Below, in pieces: positions 26,222-34,649 of a stretch of DNA of 64,000 nt; position 1 is the first letter of the stretch; each line of letters opens with the position of its first letter. The DNA comes from CAXSBR01 sp964252015 (GTDB taxonomy: Bacteria > Actinomycetota > Actinomycetes > Mycobacteriales > Jatrophihabitantaceae). The stretch is from NCBI GenBank assembly GCA_964252015.1, contig CAXULW010000020.1, positions 1 to 64,000 of the forward strand. The letters are read 5' to 3'. Under the pieces are notes generated by a model. The model saw only the letters and a program-made list of their open reading frames with translations. It had not been told where the DNA came from and ran no database searches. The position numbers were made by a program, and so were the translations under genes.

Positions 26222-27421
26222 GTGGTCAACCCAGCGTCACCGTCACCTGATCAGCCCGGTTCGAGCGACACGTCCGTCGACCTGCTGATTGTCGGCGCCG
26301 GCCCGGTCGGGCTGTTCGGTGCCTACTACGCCGGCGTGCGCAAGCTTTCCACTGCCGTGCTCGACTCGCTGCCCGAACCCGGCGGCCAGATCAGCGCCAT
26401 GTATCCCGAGAAAGCGATCTTCGACGTAGCCGGGTTCCCCGCCGTGCGCGGTCGGGAGCTGGTGGACCAGCTCGTCCGGCAGGCGGCTCCCTTCGATCCG
26501 CAGTACCGCCTTGGCCAACAAGCCGTCGGGTTGGAACGCGGTGACGGCGCGTTCACCGTCACCACCGGCGACGGTGCCCGGATCACCGCCCGCGCCGTGA
26601 TGATCACCGGTGGCATCGGCATGTTCAGCCCACGCCCGTTGCCGGCCGGTGAAGACATGCTGGGCCACGGCGTCGTCCACTTCGTGCCGGAACCGGCGGC
26701 GTATGCGGGACTGGACGTGGTCGTCGTCGGCGGCGGCGACTCGGCCGTGGACTGGGCGCTGTTGCTCGAACCGATCGCACGCTCCGTCGCGGTCGTCCAC
26801 CGTCGAGGCGAATTTCGCGCGCACCCGCACTCGGTCGATCTGCTGCTGGCGTCGTCGGTGCGGGTCGTCACCGACGCCCAGGTCACCGCGGTCACCGGCG
26901 ACCCGCACGTCACCGCGGTCGAGGTGCGGACCAAAACCGGCGAGGTGACGCTGCCCTGTGACCGGCTCGTCGCCGCGCTCGGGTTCACGGCCAACCTGGG
27001 CCCGCTGCTGGACTGGGGGCTGGAGATCGAGCTGCGCCGGCACATCATCGTGGCGACGACGATGGCCACGTCCGTGCCGGGCGTGTACGCCGCCGGGGAC
27101 ATCTGCGAGTACCCCGGCAAGGTGCGCCTGATCGCGACCGGCTTCGGAGAGGTGGCCACGGGCGTCAACAACATCTACGCCTACCTCAACCCGGGCCAGA
27201 GCGCGTTCCCCGGGCACCTGTCCGACTACGCCCCGCCCGGCGAGATCGCCGCGCCCGCGGTGGAAGCGGCCGAGGGGGAAACCGCCCACACGTTCCCCGA
27301 CGACGACAGCGCGCGCACCGAGCATGACGGCGCTCGCACCGAGCATGACGGCGCTCGCACCGAGCATGACGGCGCTCGCACCGAGCATGACGGCGCTCGT
27401 CCTGCCGGCATCGCGGGATGA
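26222..27421 (+). CDS. TrxR-like ferredoxin/flavodoxin-NADP+ reductase
   Basis: Two-dinucleotide-domain flavoprotein of the thioredoxin-reductase-like FNR type (as YumC). FAD motif IVGAGPVGLFGAYYAG, NADPH motif VVGGGDSAVDWAL, and the C-terminal GVYAAGDICEYPGKVRLIATGFGE block. There is no CxxC redox pair, which separates it from thioredoxin reductase. 399 residues from GTG. The last 50 residues are Glu/Ala-rich and include four copies of ARTEHDG encoded by a 21-bp tandem repeat. The stop overlaps the acpS ATG. Confidence 0.9.
   Translation: MVNPASPSPDQPGSSDTSVDLLIVGAGPVGLFGAYYAGVRKLSTAVLDSLPEPGGQISAMYPEKAIFDVAGFPAVRGRELVDQLVRQAAPFDPQYRLGQQAVGLERGDGAFTVTTGDGARITARAVMITGGIGMFSPRPLPAGEDMLGHGVVHFVPEPAAYAGLDVVVVGGGDSAVDWALLLEPIARSVAVVHRRGEFRAHPHSVDLLLASSVRVVTDAQVTAVTGDPHVTAVEVRTKTGEVTLPCDRLVAALGFTANLGPLLDWGLEIELRRHIIVATTMATSVPGVYAAGDICEYPGKVRLIATGFGEVATGVNNIYAYLNPGQSAFPGHLSDYAPPGEIAAPAVEAAEGETAHTFPDDDSARTEHDGARTEHDGARTEHDGARTEHDGARPAGIAG
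27321..27404 (+). repeat. 21-bp tandem repeat coding ARTEHDG units
   Basis: About four near-identical 21-bp units (GCTCGCACCGAGCATGACGGC type) in frame at the end of the reductase gene. Each adds seven residues, so copy-number change would keep the frame. Confidence 0.85.
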
Positions 27422-27789
27422 TCGTGGGTGTCGGTATCGACGTCGTCCCCGTGCAACGATTCGCGACCGCATTGGCGCGCACCCCGGCGCTGGCCGACAA
27501 GCTGTTCACCGGGCGTGAGCGGTGTCACGACGACGGCCGGCCCCGCTCGGCCGAGTCGCTGGCCGGACGATTCGCGGTCAAGGAAGCCTTGGCCAAGGCC
27601 CTCGGCGCGCCCGGGGGCATGGCCTGGACCGACGCGGAGGTGAGCACCGCCGCCTCCGGGCAACCCCGGTTGCAGGTCATCGGGACGGTCGCCGCCCGCG
27701 CCGACGCGCTCGGGGTCACGTCGTGGCACATCTCTCTCTCGCACGACGGCGGGCTGGCCGCCGCGGTCGTCATCGCGGAACGGGGCTGA
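27418..27789 (+). CDS. acpS: holo-[acyl-carrier-protein] synthase
   Basis: Transfers phosphopantetheine from CoA to acyl carrier protein. 123 residues. The metal-binding Asp is in GIDVVPVQRFA and the Glu in RFAVKEALAKALGAPGG; SWHISLSHDGG is near the end. The ATG overlaps the reductase stop, and nnrD follows after 3 nt: an acpS-nnrD-alr order as in many actinobacteria. Confidence 0.95.
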   Translation: MIVGVGIDVVPVQRFATALARTPALADKLFTGRERCHDDGRPRSAESLAGRFAVKEALAKALGAPGGMAWTDAEVSTAASGQPRLQVIGTVAARADALGVTSWHISLSHDGGLAAAVVIAERG

Positions 27790-27792
27790 CGG

Positions 27793-29277
27793 ATGCGGGC
27801 GGCCTACCGAGCCGACGAGGTCCAAGCCGCTGAGACCGAGCTGATGAAGACCGTGCCCGACGGCGCGCTCATGGCCCGGGCCGCGGTGGGCCTGGCGATC
27901 GAGTGCACTCGGCTGCTCGGCCGGGTGTACGGCCGGCGCGTGGTGCTGCTGGTCGGAGCTGGCAACAACGGCGGCGATGCCCTCTATGCCGGTGCGGCGC
28001 TGGCCGGCCGCGGAGCCCGGGTGGACGCCCTGCTCCTGGTACCGGACCGGGCCCACGAAGGCGGCCGGGCCGCGTTGGTCAAGGCCGGCGGGCGAACGCA
28101 CACCGCGGATGCCGCCGCCGCCGCCGTCACCGCCGTCATCGACCGGGCCGAGTTGATCCTGGACGGGATCGTCGGCATCGGCGGCCACGGCGGCCTGCGC
28201 GCACCGGCCGACGAGTTGGTGGCCGCGGCTGGACGGGGATCCGCGCTCGTCGTCGCCGTCGACGTGCCCAGCGGGGTCGAGGCCGATACCGGTGTGGTTG
28301 CCGGGGCCGCAGTGCAGGCCGACGTCACCGTCACCTTCGGCGCGCTCAAGCCGGGCCTGCTCGTCGGCGCCGGCGCGCAGCACAGCGGCGAGGTCCGGCT
28401 GGTGGACATCGGCCTCGATCCGCACCTGCCGGCCGCGTCGGTGTTCGTCCTCGAAGCCGACGACGTCGCCGCCGAGCTGACCCCGCCCGGCGAGTCCGAC
28501 GACAAGTACACCCGCGGCGTGGTCGGCGTCGTCTCGGGCTCGGCCACCTACCCGGGCGCCGCCGTGCTGAGCACCGGGGCCGCCCTGCACGGGGGGGCCG
28601 GGATGGTCCGCTACGTCGGGGCCGCGGCCGACGCCGTGCGCGCCCGGTGGCCGGAGGCCGTCGTCCACCCCAGCCTGGATCAGGCCGGCCGGGTGCAGGC
28701 CTGGGTGATCGGACCCGGCTTGGGCACGGACGACGACGCCGCCCGCGCCCTGGAACACGTCCTAGCCGCCGACGTGCCCGTCCTCGTCGACGCCGACGCC
28801 ATCACCCTGCTGGCCGATCGACGGCACCTGCTCCAGAAACGCACGGCGCCGACCGTCCTCACCCCGCACGACCGCGAGTTCGAACGGCTCTTCGGCCCCG
28901 TCGGTGCCGACCGGATCGCCGCCGCGAGACGGGCCGCGGCCGACTCGGGCGCCACCGTCCTGCTCAAGGGCAACGCGACGGTGATCGCCGACCCGTCCGG
29001 CGTGGTCTACGTGAACCGGACCGGTACCCCGTGGCTGGGCACGGCCGGCAGCGGCGACGTCCTCAGCGGGCTGGGCGGATCGATCCTGGCCGGGCAGGCC
29101 GATCCGGACGGCACGATCACCTCGGCCCGGACCACCCGCGCGGCCGCGACGGCGGCCTACGTCCACGGCGTTGCCGGCCAGGTCGCCGCCCTCGACGGAC
29201 CGCCGACATCGGCCGACGTGCTGGCCGCCGTGCGCGCCGCCCTGCGTTCCATCGCCGGCGCCCCGCGCCCGCACTGA
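27793..29277 (+). CDS. nnrD: bifunctional NAD(P)H-hydrate repair enzyme
   Basis: Fusion of NAD(P)HX epimerase (YjeF N-terminal domain, about 1-215, with VGAGNNGGDAL) and ADP-dependent NAD(P)HX dehydratase (ribokinase-like, about 225-490, with GPGLG, TPHDREFERLFG and GTAGSGDVLSGLGGSILAGQ). It repairs damaged NAD(P)H hydrates. 494 residues, full length, ATG start. Confidence 0.95.
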   Translation: MRAAYRADEVQAAETELMKTVPDGALMARAAVGLAIECTRLLGRVYGRRVVLLVGAGNNGGDALYAGAALAGRGARVDALLLVPDRAHEGGRAALVKAGGRTHTADAAAAAVTAVIDRAELILDGIVGIGGHGGLRAPADELVAAAGRGSALVVAVDVPSGVEADTGVVAGAAVQADVTVTFGALKPGLLVGAGAQHSGEVRLVDIGLDPHLPAASVFVLEADDVAAELTPPGESDDKYTRGVVGVVSGSATYPGAAVLSTGAALHGGAGMVRYVGAAADAVRARWPEAVVHPSLDQAGRVQAWVIGPGLGTDDDAARALEHVLAADVPVLVDADAITLLADRRHLLQKRTAPTVLTPHDREFERLFGPVGADRIAAARRAAADSGATVLLKGNATVIADPSGVVYVNRTGTPWLGTAGSGDVLSGLGGSILAGQADPDGTITSARTTRAAATAAYVHGVAGQVAALDGPPTSADVLAAVRAALRSIAGAPRPH

Positions 29278-29382
29278 GTCCACCCGCCGAATCGCCCCGA
29301 TTGAGCACGCTTTCGGCGTCGCACGCCACCAGAGCGTGCCCAACCGGGGACGTCGGCCGGGCCAGTTTGAGAGACTGGACCG

Positions 29383-30534
29383 GTGAGCACCTCGGCGGCG
29401 GTGATCGACCTCGCCGCCATCCGCAGCAACGTCGCGCACCTCTGCTCGCACACCGACGCGGCGGTGATGGCCGTGGTCAAGGCCGACGGCTACGGTCACG
29501 GCCTCGCCCCGTCCGCCCGGGCGGCACTGGCCGGGGGTGCGACCTGGCTCGGGGTGGCCCAGCTCGACGAGGCGCTGGCCGTGCGCGCCGCCGGCATCGA
29601 CGCGCCGACCCTGGCCTGGCTCTGGGCCCCGGACGAGACCGAAGCCCTGCACCGGGCGCTGGACGCGAACGTCGACGTCAGCGTGTCCGCGCTCTGGGCC
29701 CTGGCGCTGGTCGAGCAATGGGCTCAACGCACAGGACGGACCGCCCGCGTCCACCTCAAGATCGACACCGGGCTGTCCCGTAACGGCGCGTATGTCGACG
29801 ACTGGCCGGCGCTGATCGAGGCCGCCGCCCGCGCCGAGGCGCACGGACACGTCCGCGCCGACGGAATCTGGAGCCACCTCGCCTGCGCTGATGTCCCCGG
29901 CCACCCCACCATCACCGCCCAGATCGAGAACTTCGAGGCCGCGGTGCTGGCCGCCCGGGCCGGTGGTCTCACGCCGTCCCTGCGCCACCTGGCCAATTCC
30001 GCGGCCACGTTGACCCGGCCTGACGCGCACTTCGACCTCGTCCGTCCGGGCGTGGCCGTCTACGGGCTGAACCCGGTGCCCGAGGTGCCCGCGCCGGAAC
30101 TCGTCCCGGCCATGACGTTGCGCAGCCACGTCGCGCTCAGCAAGCGCGTGCGCTCGGGCGAGGGCGTCTCCTACGGTCACCTGTACACGACCCGGCACGA
30201 CACCTGGCTGGCCCTCGTCCCGCTGGGTTACGCCGACGGGATCCCGCGGGCGGCGACGAACGTGGCACCTCTGCAGGTGGACGGCCGCCGCGTCACGGTC
30301 AGCGGCCGTATCTGCATGGACCAGTTCGTCGTCGACCTCGATCAGCAGCCGGCGCCCGCCGGTAGCGACATCGTGCTGTTCGGCTCGGGCGCCGGCGGTG
30401 AGCCGACGGCCCAGGACTGGGCCGACGCCGTCGACACGATCCACTACGAGATCGTCACCCGGATCGGCGCCCGCGTCCCCCGCCGTTACGTCGGCGCCGC
30501 GCCCGGCGAGGCGCTGCCGGGGACGCCGGCGTGA
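29383..30534 (+). CDS. alr: alanine racemase
   Basis: PLP enzyme making D-alanine for peptidoglycan. The PLP lysine is in AVVKADGYGHG, and the second catalytic base, Tyr, is in VSYGHLY; SGRICMDQFVVD is also intact. 383 residues, GTG start. It follows nnrD after a 105-bp gap that holds a GCACGCT/AGCGTGC inverted repeat, so it may have its own promoter. Confidence 0.96.
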   Translation: MSTSAAVIDLAAIRSNVAHLCSHTDAAVMAVVKADGYGHGLAPSARAALAGGATWLGVAQLDEALAVRAAGIDAPTLAWLWAPDETEALHRALDANVDVSVSALWALALVEQWAQRTGRTARVHLKIDTGLSRNGAYVDDWPALIEAAARAEAHGHVRADGIWSHLACADVPGHPTITAQIENFEAAVLAARAGGLTPSLRHLANSAATLTRPDAHFDLVRPGVAVYGLNPVPEVPAPELVPAMTLRSHVALSKRVRSGEGVSYGHLYTTRHDTWLALVPLGYADGIPRAATNVAPLQVDGRRVTVSGRICMDQFVVDLDQQPAPAGSDIVLFGSGAGGEPTAQDWADAVDTIHYEIVTRIGARVPRRYVGAAPGEALPGTPA

Positions 30535-30558
30535 GCATCGCAGTGAGCGCCAGCGAGC

Positions 30559-30589
30559 GAGCTGCGGGGTCCCCGCGGAAGCGCAGCTC
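30559..30589 (+). terminator. hairpin between alr and hydrolase
   Basis: GAGCTGCG pairs with CGCAGCTC around a 15-nt loop that itself contains GGGG/CCCC. It lies 24 nt after the alr stop. Terminator or attenuator candidate. Confidence 0.45.
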
Positions 30590-30667
30590 TCTCCATGCGG
30601 TTTCGTGGGGTGCAGGTGCGGAGCATCGGGGCGATGAGCGCTCGCGCGAAGAGCATTGGAAAAGGGC

Positions 30668-31816
30668 GTGAGCCCGTCGAAGTTCACGCTCGGCGTCGTC
30701 GGTGCGATCGCCGCGGCCGCGGCCACCGGGGCCACCGCCGGGGGAGTGCTGCTGCGTCACCAGCGCAAGCGGGGCAAGCCCGACCCGCCGCGACCGTTCG
30801 AGCAGCTCGACCCGGACCGCACGCGCACCGTCCAGAGCGAGGACGGGGTGCCCCTGCACGTCGAGGAGATCGGCCCACCGGACGCGCCGCTCACCGTCGT
30901 GTTCCTGCACGGGTATGCACTGTCGCTGCGCGCGTTCTACTACCAGCGCGCGGCGCTGACCGAGAAGTTCGGCGACACCATCCGGCTCGTGTTCTACGAC
31001 CAGCGCGGGCACGGCCTGTCCGGGCCGAGCGTGCCCGGCGGCGCCACGATCGAACAGCTCGGCCGCGACCTGTACACGGTGATCGACGCGGTGGTGCCCA
31101 GCGGGCCGATCGTGCTGGTCGGGCATTCCATGGGGGGCATGTCGCTGCTGTCGTTCGCCCTGCAGTTCCCCGAGCTGTTCGCTCAGGCCGGGCGAACCGG
31201 AGCGCTTCCGAAACGACGTAAGCACCGCACGGTCGAGGCCGTGCGGGTTACCGGCGTGGCCCTCGTCGCCACCTCGGCCGGGCAGATGGCTCAAGTGTCA
31301 CTGGGCCTGCCCGCGCTGATCAACCGATTGCGCGGGCCGTTGGCGCCCATGGTCCTGCGCGGCGCGCGCCGGCAGGCCTACCTGGTCGAGCACAGCCGCC
31401 GCGTCGGCCGCGACGTGGCCTGGGTCATCACCCGCCGGTACAGCTTCGGCTCCACCGACGTCAGCCCGCAGGTGGTCGACTTCATCAACGAGATCATCGC
31501 CGGTACGCGCATCGAGACCATCGCCGACTTCTACCCGACGTTGATGAGCTTCGACCTCACCCCGGCGTTGGCGGTGTTGGCCCACACCGACGTGGTCATC
31601 GTCTCCGGGGACCGCGACCTGATGACCCCGGTCGAGCACAGCCGGGCGATGGCCGACGCGCTGCCGTCAGCCGAACTCGTCGTCGTACCCGGGGCGGGGC
31701 ACGTGGTCATCCTGGAGCAGCCGGACGTGGTCGACCGAGCGGTCGCCGACCTCGTCGCCCGGGCGGCGGTCAGGACCCGCCCGGCCGGCGGGGCGGCCGT
31801 CGGCGCCAGCTCATGA
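30668..31816 (+). CDS. membrane-anchored alpha/beta hydrolase
   Basis: 382 residues. An N-terminal hydrophobic stretch (about 5-28, Ala/Gly-rich) probably anchors it. The alpha/beta-hydrolase core follows: FLHGYALS oxyanion, YDQRGHGLSG, nucleophile GHSMGG, acid in VSGDRDLMTP and His in GAGHVVILE. Homologues are found between alr and tsaE in other actinobacteria; substrate unknown. GTG chosen after GGAAAAGGG; a TTG four codons earlier is possible. The stop overlaps the tsaE ATG. Confidence 0.88.
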   Translation: MSPSKFTLGVVGAIAAAAATGATAGGVLLRHQRKRGKPDPPRPFEQLDPDRTRTVQSEDGVPLHVEEIGPPDAPLTVVFLHGYALSLRAFYYQRAALTEKFGDTIRLVFYDQRGHGLSGPSVPGGATIEQLGRDLYTVIDAVVPSGPIVLVGHSMGGMSLLSFALQFPELFAQAGRTGALPKRRKHRTVEAVRVTGVALVATSAGQMAQVSLGLPALINRLRGPLAPMVLRGARRQAYLVEHSRRVGRDVAWVITRRYSFGSTDVSPQVVDFINEIIAGTRIETIADFYPTLMSFDLTPALAVLAHTDVVIVSGDRDLMTPVEHSRAMADALPSAELVVVPGAGHVVILEQPDVVDRAVADLVARAAVRTRPAGGAAVGASS

Positions 31817-32274
31817 GGGTGGGCACGGAGCCGGCCGTTCTGGCCACACCTGACGACGTCCGGGCGTGGGGCGCGACGTTGGCCGCCGGCCTTCGCGCCG
31901 GCGATCTGGTGGTGCTCACCGGCCCGCTCGGTGCGGGCAAGACCGTGCTGGTGCAGGGCATCGCCGCCGGGCTGGACGTACGTGCCCGCATCACGTCGCC
32001 GACGTTCGTCATCGCCCGGGTGCACCGGGACGGCCGGGTTCCGCTCGTGCACGTGGACGCCTACCGGCTGAGCTCGCTGGCCGAGGTCGACGACCTGGAT
32101 CTCGACGTGGATGTGGCCGACTCCGTCACCGTCGTGGAATGGGGTGCCGGCCTGGTCGAGCGGCTGGCCGAGTCCTACCTCGAGGTCCGGATCACCCGCA
32201 ACGATGACAGCGAAGTCCGCACCATCGCACTCGTCGGGCACGGCGATCGTTGGCGCGACCTCGGGTCACCCTGA
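31813..32274 (+). CDS. tsaE: tRNA t6A synthesis ATPase TsaE
   Basis: P-loop ATPase that works with TsaB-TsaD in threonylcarbamoylation of A37 in tRNA. Walker A GPLGAGKT, ITSPTFVI and the VVEWGAG block are present. 153 residues, ATG overlapping the upstream stop (ATGA). The partner genes tsaB-rimI-tsaD lie 2.4 kb downstream, beyond an inserted island. Confidence 0.95.
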   Translation: MRVGTEPAVLATPDDVRAWGATLAAGLRAGDLVVLTGPLGAGKTVLVQGIAAGLDVRARITSPTFVIARVHRDGRVPLVHVDAYRLSSLAEVDDLDLDVDVADSVTVVEWGAGLVERLAESYLEVRITRNDDSEVRTIALVGHGDRWRDLGSP

Positions 32275-32285
32275 GCCGATCTTCA

Positions 32286-32342
32286 CCCGCCCACGAACCG
32301 GCCCGCCCACGAACCGGCCCGCCCACGAACCGGCCCGCCCAC
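32286..32342. repeat. 16-bp tandem repeat after tsaE
   Basis: CCCGCCCACGAACCGG repeated three and a half times starting 12 bases after the tsaE stop. Noncoding. Confidence 0.9.
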
Positions 32343-32459
32343 CGAGTCGTGCAGACGCGCCGGAAGCACTAACGTCTAAGCCGTCTGCGGCCACCCCCCC
32401 GGGATTCTTCCTGCTTCGGACGAACGCGACAGAAGTCATTCGTCCAACGGGGTGGGGAA

Positions 32460-33839
32460 ATGTTGAAGTCCAGGTTCTTGGCGCCCGCACTCGTGGCCGG
32501 GCTCGTGCTGGCCGCAGGATCGACCACAGCCGCGGCGGCCCCGGCCGGGCGCACCGTATCAGCTGGCTCGGCGAACGGGTACCGGGTCACCACCCTCGAC
32601 CGAGGCGAGACGGCCACCGTCCGCGCCCAGCTGCGGGCCGGCACCGCGGCCCGGACCCGCGGCACGGTCGACCTGTGCGTCCGGGCGGGACTGGCCTGCC
32701 AGCTGCACGCGTTGACGGCGAGCCGGACCTCGGCGTCGCCGCTGGCCTCGAAGTACGACCAGCTCGGATTCGGCGCCCAGGACCTGCAGAAGGTGTACGG
32801 CCTGGTCGGGGCCAGGAACACGCCCGGCACGGTCGCGTTGATCGATACCGCCACCTATCCCACGCTGGCCGCGGACCTGGCCGTCTACCGCAAGGCCAAC
32901 GGTTTGCCCGCCTGCACGGTGGCCGGAGGGTGCCTGCGCATCGTCAACCAGAACGGCGGCACAAAACTGGAACCGCTGCCCACCGGGTTCAACCGGCGCC
33001 AGGCGGCGGAGGAACTGGCCAGCGAGACCGCACTCGACGTGGACATGGTCTCCGCGGCCTGCCCGAGCTGCCACATCCTCGTCGTCGAGCTGCCGCTGAA
33101 GGACGGCCTCTTCCCGAGCACTACCGCCAGGGCGAACCAGCAGTTCCGCGACTTCGGCGCCGGCGTGAACACCGCGGTCAGGCTCGGCGCCCGCGGGGTG
33201 AGCGTGAGCTACGGCCTGCCCAAATCGACGTACGCCGACACCGTCGCCGCCGCGGCGTTCCGCCACCCGGGCGTCGCGATCACCGCATCGAGCGGAGACG
33301 ACGGCGCCAACGGTGACAACCCGACCTGGCCGCAGAACCTGACCACCGTGATCTCGGCCGGCGGCACCAGCCTGCAGGTCTCCGGTTCGACCGTCCGCCA
33401 GAGTGCCTGGGACGAGGCCGGCAGCGGCTGCTCCCGCGACCTGGGGCCGGCGGTCGGTCAACCGGCCTCGGTCGCGGCGGCCTGCGGCGGCCACCGGGCC
33501 TCGTCGGACCTGTCTACCGTTGCCGATCCGGCCACCGGTGTGTCGGTCTACGACTCGTTCGCGCCGGCTTCGGGCACGCCGCTGCACTTCACGGTCTTCG
33601 GCGGGACGAGTGCGTCAGCACCGTTCCTGGCCGCGATGAACGTCCGAGCCGGCGTCAACCCGCACACGGTTGGCCCCAACCGGATCTACCGGGCACCCAA
33701 GGGTTCGATCAGCGACGTCACGACCGGCAGCAATGTCTTCGATACCTGCCCGGAGAAAGACCCGCGCGAATGCCGCGCCGGCTCGGGCTGGGACGGACCG
33801 ACCGGTCTGGGCACGCCGAAGGGCCTCGCGGCCTTCTGA
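32460..33839 (+). CDS. secreted S53 (sedolisin-like) peptidase
   Basis: Signal peptide MLKSRFLAPALVAGLVLAAG with cleavage near AAAA (about residue 27). The catalytic set of the serine-carboxyl (sedolisin) family appears complete: Glu189 and Asp193 in SETALDVDM, oxyanion Asp280 in SSGDDG, and Ser384 in GGTSASAP. 459 residues; the propeptide is much shorter than in kumamolisins. Six or more cysteines in the mature part suggest disulfides. ATG start. It sits alone between tsaE and tsaB and ends in a very strong nested hairpin. Confidence 0.85.
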   Translation: MLKSRFLAPALVAGLVLAAGSTTAAAAPAGRTVSAGSANGYRVTTLDRGETATVRAQLRAGTAARTRGTVDLCVRAGLACQLHALTASRTSASPLASKYDQLGFGAQDLQKVYGLVGARNTPGTVALIDTATYPTLAADLAVYRKANGLPACTVAGGCLRIVNQNGGTKLEPLPTGFNRRQAAEELASETALDVDMVSAACPSCHILVVELPLKDGLFPSTTARANQQFRDFGAGVNTAVRLGARGVSVSYGLPKSTYADTVAAAAFRHPGVAITASSGDDGANGDNPTWPQNLTTVISAGGTSLQVSGSTVRQSAWDEAGSGCSRDLGPAVGQPASVAAACGGHRASSDLSTVADPATGVSVYDSFAPASGTPLHFTVFGGTSASAPFLAAMNVRAGVNPHTVGPNRIYRAPKGSISDVTTGSNVFDTCPEKDPRECRAGSGWDGPTGLGTPKGLAAF

Positions 33840-33854
33840 CCGTCCCACCCACAT

Positions 33855-33920
33855 CCGACTCCGCGCCCGTGCGGGACGCTCAAGGCGGGCCGCCGGCGTC
33901 CCTGGCGGGCGCGGAGTCGG
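33855..33920. terminator. long nested inverted repeat
   Basis: Perfect 15-bp arms CCGACTCCGCGCCCG and CGGGCGCGGAGTCGG enclose a second 7-bp pair GGGACGC/GCGTCCC and a small GGCG/CGCC tip. It lies between convergent genes (sedolisin on plus, winged-helix protein on minus), so it probably terminates both. Confidence 0.75.
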
Positions 33921-33950
33921 GACAACGACGGCGTGCGCCCGACGAGTGGG

Positions 33951-34202
33951 TCAGGGTGCGGGTGACTCCGGCGTGGCGGCAGCGGGTCGGATCCGCGCTA
34001 GAGCCTGGATCGTCGTTGTCCCGGCGTGTTCGACCATGACGGCTTCGACCGTCCCGTCGGCGACGAGCTGGCGAGCGCACAGCCGGGTCAGCGCGGAACT
34101 GACCCCGAGGCGTCGGGACAGCTGACCGATCGTGATCGGACCCCGGTCGGCGCTCGGTTCATCGAGCAGGACGAGAACTTCCTCAGCCAGGGTGCGCGGC
34201 AT
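33951..34202 (-). CDS. small putative winged-helix DNA-binding protein
   Basis: 83 residues from the ATG. The segment ITIGQLSRRLGVSSALTRLCARQLVADGTVEA looks like a winged helix-turn-helix with a following wing strand. It begins 2 nt after the stop of the RGCVC-like gene, so the two are co-transcribed. The frame is open farther upstream, but that part overlaps the neighbour and is not needed. Target unknown. Confidence 0.6.
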   Translation of the reverse strand: MPRTLAEEVLVLLDEPSADRGPITIGQLSRRLGVSSALTRLCARQLVADGTVEAVMVEHAGTTTIQALARIRPAAATPESPAP

Positions 34203-34204
34203 GC

Positions 34205-34456
34205 TCAGACCCCCCGCGGCACGGTCGAGGCGTGGCCGAATCGGTGCGAGGACGCCGCCTGCTCCGCGCGGCCGAGCGTTTCCACTCGGCAGATGCACCG
34301 CCGGTCGGCGCCCAACGTCGTCGTAGCCGCGCAGAAGCGGCTGGACGTGGCGTCGTGGGACGAGCGCGGATGCTGACACGCGGCACACGTCTCGACGTCA
34401 GTGCGGATGTCGACTCCGCTGACGTCGATGTCGTCGGTCAGTGGGGCTGTGCTCAT
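34205..34456 (-). CDS. RGCVC-like small cysteine protein
   Basis: 83 residues with CAACQHPRSSHD, then FCAATTT and RRCIC: two cysteines and a His, then three more cysteines, a likely metal site. The spacing and the FCAAT..CxC end resemble the actinobacterial RGCVC family of unknown function, with RRCIC replacing RGCVC. ATG at the fifth codon of the longest frame is chosen for length; the first ATG at 34468 is an alternative. Confidence 0.6.
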   Translation of the reverse strand: MSTAPLTDDIDVSGVDIRTDVETCAACQHPRSSHDATSSRFCAATTTLGADRRCICRVETLGRAEQAASSHRFGHASTVPRGV

Positions 34457-34636
34457 ATCGACGCCCAAGCCGGCCCGTCAATAGGGCCACATGCGATTCC
34501 CATGGCGACGAGGCGACCACACGGGCCGCGATGAGGAGTCACCGGTACCACCGACAGTACGGCAGTTGACCCGTTCGGGGCCCCGCGACCGAGGGGGGAG
34601 CCGGCACCGTGCGCTGGCGCTGGTCCGCCGCGCGAT

Positions 34637-34642
34637 TAGGGT
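34637..34642 (+). promoter_or_regulatory. -10 box of leaderless tsaB promoter
   Basis: TAGGGT ends 7 nt before the GTG of tsaB, the same spacing as at the RBBP9-type hydrolase and vapB genes. No Shine-Dalgarno sequence is present. Confidence 0.45.
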
Positions 34643-34649
34643 GCCAGTC

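Noticed and set aside
25855..26229. Minus-strand 124-residue frame between the repeat array and the reductase gene
   Set aside because: No family features and no ribosome site; the plus-strand 59-residue frame with a Shine-Dalgarno sequence and membrane helix is a better candidate.
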